Below, piece by piece: positions 6,585 to 7,168 of a stretch of DNA of 7,168 nt (position 1 is its first letter; every line of letters begins with the position of its first letter). The translations under genes and the position numbers were made by a program. This stretch comes from Bacteroidales bacterium (GTDB taxonomy: Bacteria; Bacteroidota; Bacteroidia; Bacteroidales; UBA932): positions 1 through 7,168 of the forward strand of contig JAFWPT010000309.1 in NCBI GenBank assembly GCA_017509375.1, written 5' to 3'. The notes under the pieces were generated by a model, which saw nothing but the letters and a program-made list of their open reading frames with translations, was not told where the DNA came from and did not search any database.

Positions 6585-6592
6585 AAAATTTG
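6585..6592 (+). promoter_or_regulatory. Possible -7 element of the H1-like gene
   Basis: AAAATTTG matches five of six fixed positions of TAnnTTTG, and lies 39 bases before the start codon. No TTTG-type -33 element sits 19-21 bases upstream; the nearby TTG copies belong to the tandem repeat at spacings of 12 and 29. It is a weak candidate. Confidence 0.3.
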
Positions 6593-6631
6593 GAAATTTT
6601 TTTACCACAACATTTTTAATACGATTTTCTT

Positions 6632-6808
6632 ATGAAAGCACTTGTTGAAAAAATCAACGCTAACATCGAGGCATTCAAAGTTAATGCTGAGGCTCAAGTA
6701 GTTAAAGGCAATAAGGCTGCTGGCGCCCGTGCCCGCAAGGCTGCCCTTGAACTCATGAAAGACCTTAAGGAATTCCGCAAGGTTTCCGTAGATGAGGCAA
6801 AAAAATAA
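6632..6808 (+). CDS. Histone H1-like (Hc1-family) DNA-binding protein
   Basis: A 58-residue basic protein that begins MKALVEKINANIEAF and ends RKVSVDEAKK. The centre, KGNKAAGARARKAALELMKDLKEFRK (about residues 25-50), is rich in Lys, Arg and Ala. It closely resembles the small histone H1-like proteins found widely in Bacteroidota and related in name to chlamydial Hc1. It is predicted to be mostly two amphipathic helices with no signal peptide or membrane segment. By family it probably binds DNA and helps compact the nucleoid; this is inferred, not visible. The start is ATG at 6632, with no Shine-Dalgarno sequence, and the stop is followed directly by a T-run. It appears to be a separate transcription unit, with 98 AT-rich bases after pth. 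Small size means it is easily missed by automatic gene calling. Confidence 0.88.
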   Translation: MKALVEKINANIEAFKVNAEAQVVKGNKAAGARARKAALELMKDLKEFRKVSVDEAKK

Positions 6809-6830
6809 TTTTTTTTGCATTTCGATGCAA
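6797..6830 (+). terminator. Overlapping hairpins at the end of the H1-like gene
   Basis: GCAAAAAAA (6797-6805) can pair with TTTTTTTGC (6810-6818) around the stop codon. Alternatively TTGCAT (6815-6820) pairs perfectly with ATGCAA (6825-6830) across a TTCG tetraloop. The two stems share bases and exclude each other. Neither has a U-run after it, so the site is terminator-like only in part; it may instead protect the 3' end of the message. Confidence 0.4.
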
Positions 6831-6842
6831 CGTTTCTGAAAT

Positions 6843-6924
6843 CTTTTGCATCTATATAGCAGGTTTAGGTTTTAGTACACGTTTAAAGGTCGGGAGCCGC
6901 GAGGTTACCGGCCTTTTGCATCTA
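6843..6924 (+). repeat. 12-bp direct repeat CTTTTGCATCTA, two copies
   Basis: Identical copies stand at 6843-6854 and 6913-6924, 70 bases apart. A third, shorter relative (TTTTGCATTT) lies at 6813-6822. The second copy overlaps the 3' arm of the hairpin at 6885-6916. Confidence 0.6.
6885..6916 (+). terminator. GNRA-capped hairpin before the protease gene
   Basis: AAAGGTCGG (6885-6893) pairs with CCGGCCTTT (6908-6916), with one G-T wobble. After a G-A mismatch the stem goes on with AGCC (6895-6898) and GGTT (6903-6906), closed by a GCGA tetraloop. This gives 13 pairs in all. The U-tract after it is short (UUUUG). It could end the H1-like transcript or be the leader structure of the downstream gene. 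Confidence 0.55.
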
Positions 6925-6939
6925 AAGCAATAGTTTATC

Positions 6940-7168
6940 GTGAACCGGCTGATTTCCACCATATTAAGCACTTTACTATGCACCTGTACCCTCCTGGCTA
7001 CGGGGCATAGGGTAGTTGTGATACCCGTAGAATTCAGCGATGTCAGATTCAGCGACAAGCCTGGCAATGTGGATAACAAAGTTATCAGTGCGCAGATTTA
7101 CTTCAACGACCAGTTCTCCCCGCAGCGCAGCTTCAGTTTCGAACTGCTGCCGGCAGTGCGTCTATCCA
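6940..7168 (+). CDS. Exported M6-family-like metalloprotease, N-terminal part
   Basis: Only the first 76 residues are in the window; the gene runs past its end. Residues 1-20 (MNRLISTILSTLLCTCTLLA) are a signal peptide: a basic N-terminus, then a hydrophobic core, with likely cleavage near LLA-TG. The cysteines do not form a good lipobox. VVVIPVEFSDVRFSD (25-39), followed by AQIYFNDQFSPQRSFSFELLPAVRLS (51-76), resembles the start of the catalytic region of M6 peptidases (immune inhibitor A-like) in Bacteroidota. In that family the block IPVxFSDVxF precedes the zinc motif HExxH, which here would lie beyond the window. The start is GTG at 6940, because an in-frame TAG at 6931-6933 closes the frame upstream and no in-frame ATG is near. 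The fold call is fair, the activity is inferred. Confidence 0.7.
   Translation, partial: MNRLISTILSTLLCTCTLLATGHRVVVIPVEFSDVRFSDKPGNVDNKVISAQIYFNDQFSPQRSFSFELLPAVRLS

Noticed and set aside
6852..7079. A 75-residue minus-strand frame at the end of the window
   Set aside because: It runs antisense to the signal peptide and M6-like block on the plus strand, which are better supported.
1..7168. CRISPR arrays, tRNA or rRNA genes, insertion sequences and integration sites
   Set aside because: No regularly spaced repeats, cloverleaf-like sequence, transposase motifs or flanking terminal repeats were seen on reading both strands.

Overview
The window looks like a chromosomal housekeeping segment from a member of Bacteroidota, probably Bacteroidales. 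Three things support this. Several genes are preceded by the -7 motif TAnnTTTG used by the Bacteroidota primary sigma factor, two of them with a TTG-type -33 element 20 bases upstream. Most starts lack a Shine-Dalgarno sequence. The protein set is also typical of the phylum: a FAA1-like long-chain acyl-CoA ligase, an HtpG with the NAVDA box, a 58-residue histone H1-like protein and a secreted M6-type protease. Coding DNA is of moderate GC and the gaps are AT-rich. Genus or species cannot be assigned from the sequence alone.

Layout: folE (GTP cyclohydrolase I, +) converges on a HAD-family phosphatase gene (-), and the two stops are separated by 32 bases holding a hairpin. The HAD gene is divergent from a long-chain acyl-CoA synthetase gene (+). 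A stem-loop terminator follows the synthetase, and its 3' arm ends only 16 bases before htpG (Hsp90, +). Next comes a promoter-driven pair, rplY (bL25) and pth (peptidyl-tRNA hydrolase), 2 bases apart. A 98-base AT-rich gap with a 17/18-bp tandem repeat leads to a short gene for a histone H1-like DNA-binding protein. A 131-base noncoding stretch follows, with a 12-bp direct repeat and several competing hairpins. The window ends inside the N-terminal part of an exported M6-family-like metalloprotease gene.

How the genes work together: most look like independent units. The exception is rplY-pth, a translation pair: a 5S-rRNA-binding ribosomal protein and the enzyme that recycles peptidyl-tRNA. 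FolE supplies dihydroneopterin triphosphate, FadD-like activates fatty acids, HtpG is a chaperone and the H1-like protein probably compacts DNA.

I found no undescribed multi-gene system here. The most interesting signals are regulatory: a predicted leaderless folE start, an operator-like palindrome upstream of htpG, an inverted repeat framing the rplY promoter, and the repeat and hairpin cluster after the H1-like gene.
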